The notes beneath the pieces are model-generated. The model ran no database searches. It was given only the letters and a program-made list of their open reading frames with translations, and was not told where the DNA came from. A DNA stretch of 64,000 nucleotides. Source: Amyloporia xantha. Its lineage: Eukaryota > Basidiomycota > Agaricomycetes > Polyporales > Adustoporiaceae. Positions within the stretch are counted from its first letter, which is position 1; every line of letters begins with the position of its first letter. The translations under genes and the position numbers were made by a program. Below, piece by piece: positions 63,388-64,000 of the stretch. The DNA lies in NCBI GenBank assembly GCA_036971615.1, contig JAYKKR010000016.1:62001-126000 (forward strand), read 5' to 3'.

Positions 63388-64000
63388 TTACGTCCTGCTG
63401 TTCGGTTCGACGGGCGACATCGTCTTCCGCCGGTGACCGGACACCGCGTTCCAGTACGGGCCCTGCTTGCTGCGCAGGCCCTGGAGCAGGTTGTAGATCA
63501 CGCGTCGCACCTGCGGCATGAACAGGTCCAGGGTCTGCGGGGAGGGGTCCTCGCCGAGACAGCTCTCGAGGACACCGCGCAGGTCGGTGACGGTGGCAAA
63601 CAGGTCACTGGAAAAAGAGCAAGCTCGTCAGCATGCTGGACGGCGCTCGAAGGAAGCAGACAGGAGGGAAGAGGACTGTCAGCTGGATGCGGCCCCGGGA
63701 GAAGCGCGGCTGGACGCCCAGTGGCGGCAGGGGACACCTTCCCCACAGAAGATCGGGCAATTGCCGAGACTCGCGAGCGTCCCTGCCGAAGCACGCCTAT
63801 TCCGGTGGGCGCGGAGGTCTGGCGTCACTCTCCGCGACCGTCGCAGTAGCGCACCCGACAAGACGCGCTTTGGACGTAAACAAGCCGCGTAGAGGCCCAC
63901 TAGAACGTGCAGACGCAGCGAACAGAAAAATCGAGACTAACCTCATGTCGACCTGATGCCGCCAGAAGACATTCACGGTGGTGTTGAATTGCTGGCCGAC
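63388..64000 (-). CDS. BUD6: BUD6/AIP3 N-terminal fragment, partial at the window edge
   Basis: Two exons are visible. The first runs from the window edge (64000) to 63942 and reads QFNTTVNVFWRHQVDMS; the second starts at 63607 with DLFATVTDLRGVLESCLGED, then PQTLDLFMPQVRRVIYNL, LQGLRSKQGPYW, and stops at 63388-63390. This is the conserved N-terminal domain of the actin/formin-associated polarity factor Bud6. The intron between them is 334 nt, unusually long. The 5' end lies beyond the window. The coiled-coil AIP3 domain expected downstream is not found in the remaining sequence before the F-box gene, so this copy may be truncated, or the stop may be spliced out. Confidence 0.65.

Overview
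The window reads as nuclear DNA of a filamentous basidiomycete, most likely an Agaricomycete. Genes are split by many short GT-AG introns of about 50-60 nt. The products are fungal: a DOA10 ligase, velvet regulators, an AIP3/BUD6 piece, an Rtc4-domain protein and small secreted 'glycopeptide' proteins. No prokaryotic operon, phage, CRISPR array or convincing tRNA gene was found. Coordinates were derived by hand from splice signals and reading frames. Gene ends are mostly firm; some first exons are not.

Layout. 1-2.7 kb holds no confident gene. 2.7-8.0 kb (+) is a DOA10/SSM4-type ER ubiquitin ligase. 8.3-10.2 kb (-) is a coiled-coil RING-finger protein. 10.6-11.7 kb (+) is a TPT1 tRNA 2'-phosphotransferase that carries a one-base frameshift. 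11.9-15.4 kb (-) is an Rtc4-domain nuclear-type protein. 15.7-18.0 kb (+) is an F-box protein. 18.6-20.8 kb (-) is a single-pass membrane protein of unknown role. 22.4-24.8 kb (+) is a salicylate-hydroxylase-like FAD monooxygenase broken by two frameshifts.

26.7-30.6 kb (+) is a GRAM-TBC-EF-hand Rab GAP. A run of minus-strand housekeeping genes follows: WDR5/Swd3 (30.8-32.3 kb), a 2-oxoglutarate/Fe(II) oxygenase (32.7-34.0 kb), ADE1 SAICAR synthetase (35.2-36.3 kb), a secreted glycopeptide-family protein (36.8-37.7 kb), an ATP-dependent DNA ligase (39.3-43.3 kb) and Notchless/RSA4 (43.7-45.8 kb). A 562-bp inverted-repeat mobile element lies at 45.94-46.50 kb.

47.2-48.2 kb (+) is a pirin and 48.4-49.4 kb (-) an EngB-type GTPase. 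51.4-52.3 kb (+) is a second glycopeptide gene, frameshifted. 54.5-58.6 kb (+) carries two tandem VelB-like velvet genes. 60.1-61.7 kb (-) is an intronless F-box protein. The right edge (-) holds a BUD6/AIP3 N-terminal piece that seems to stop early.

The genes do not form one pathway. Themes are protein turnover (DOA10, RING, two F-box proteins), nucleic-acid repair and processing (ligase, TPT1), ribosome assembly (NLE1, EngB) and transcription control (WDR5, velvet pair). The observations most worth a second look are the tandem velvet duplication, the element with subterminal repeats, the intact/broken glycopeptide pair, and three genes disrupted by single-base shifts.
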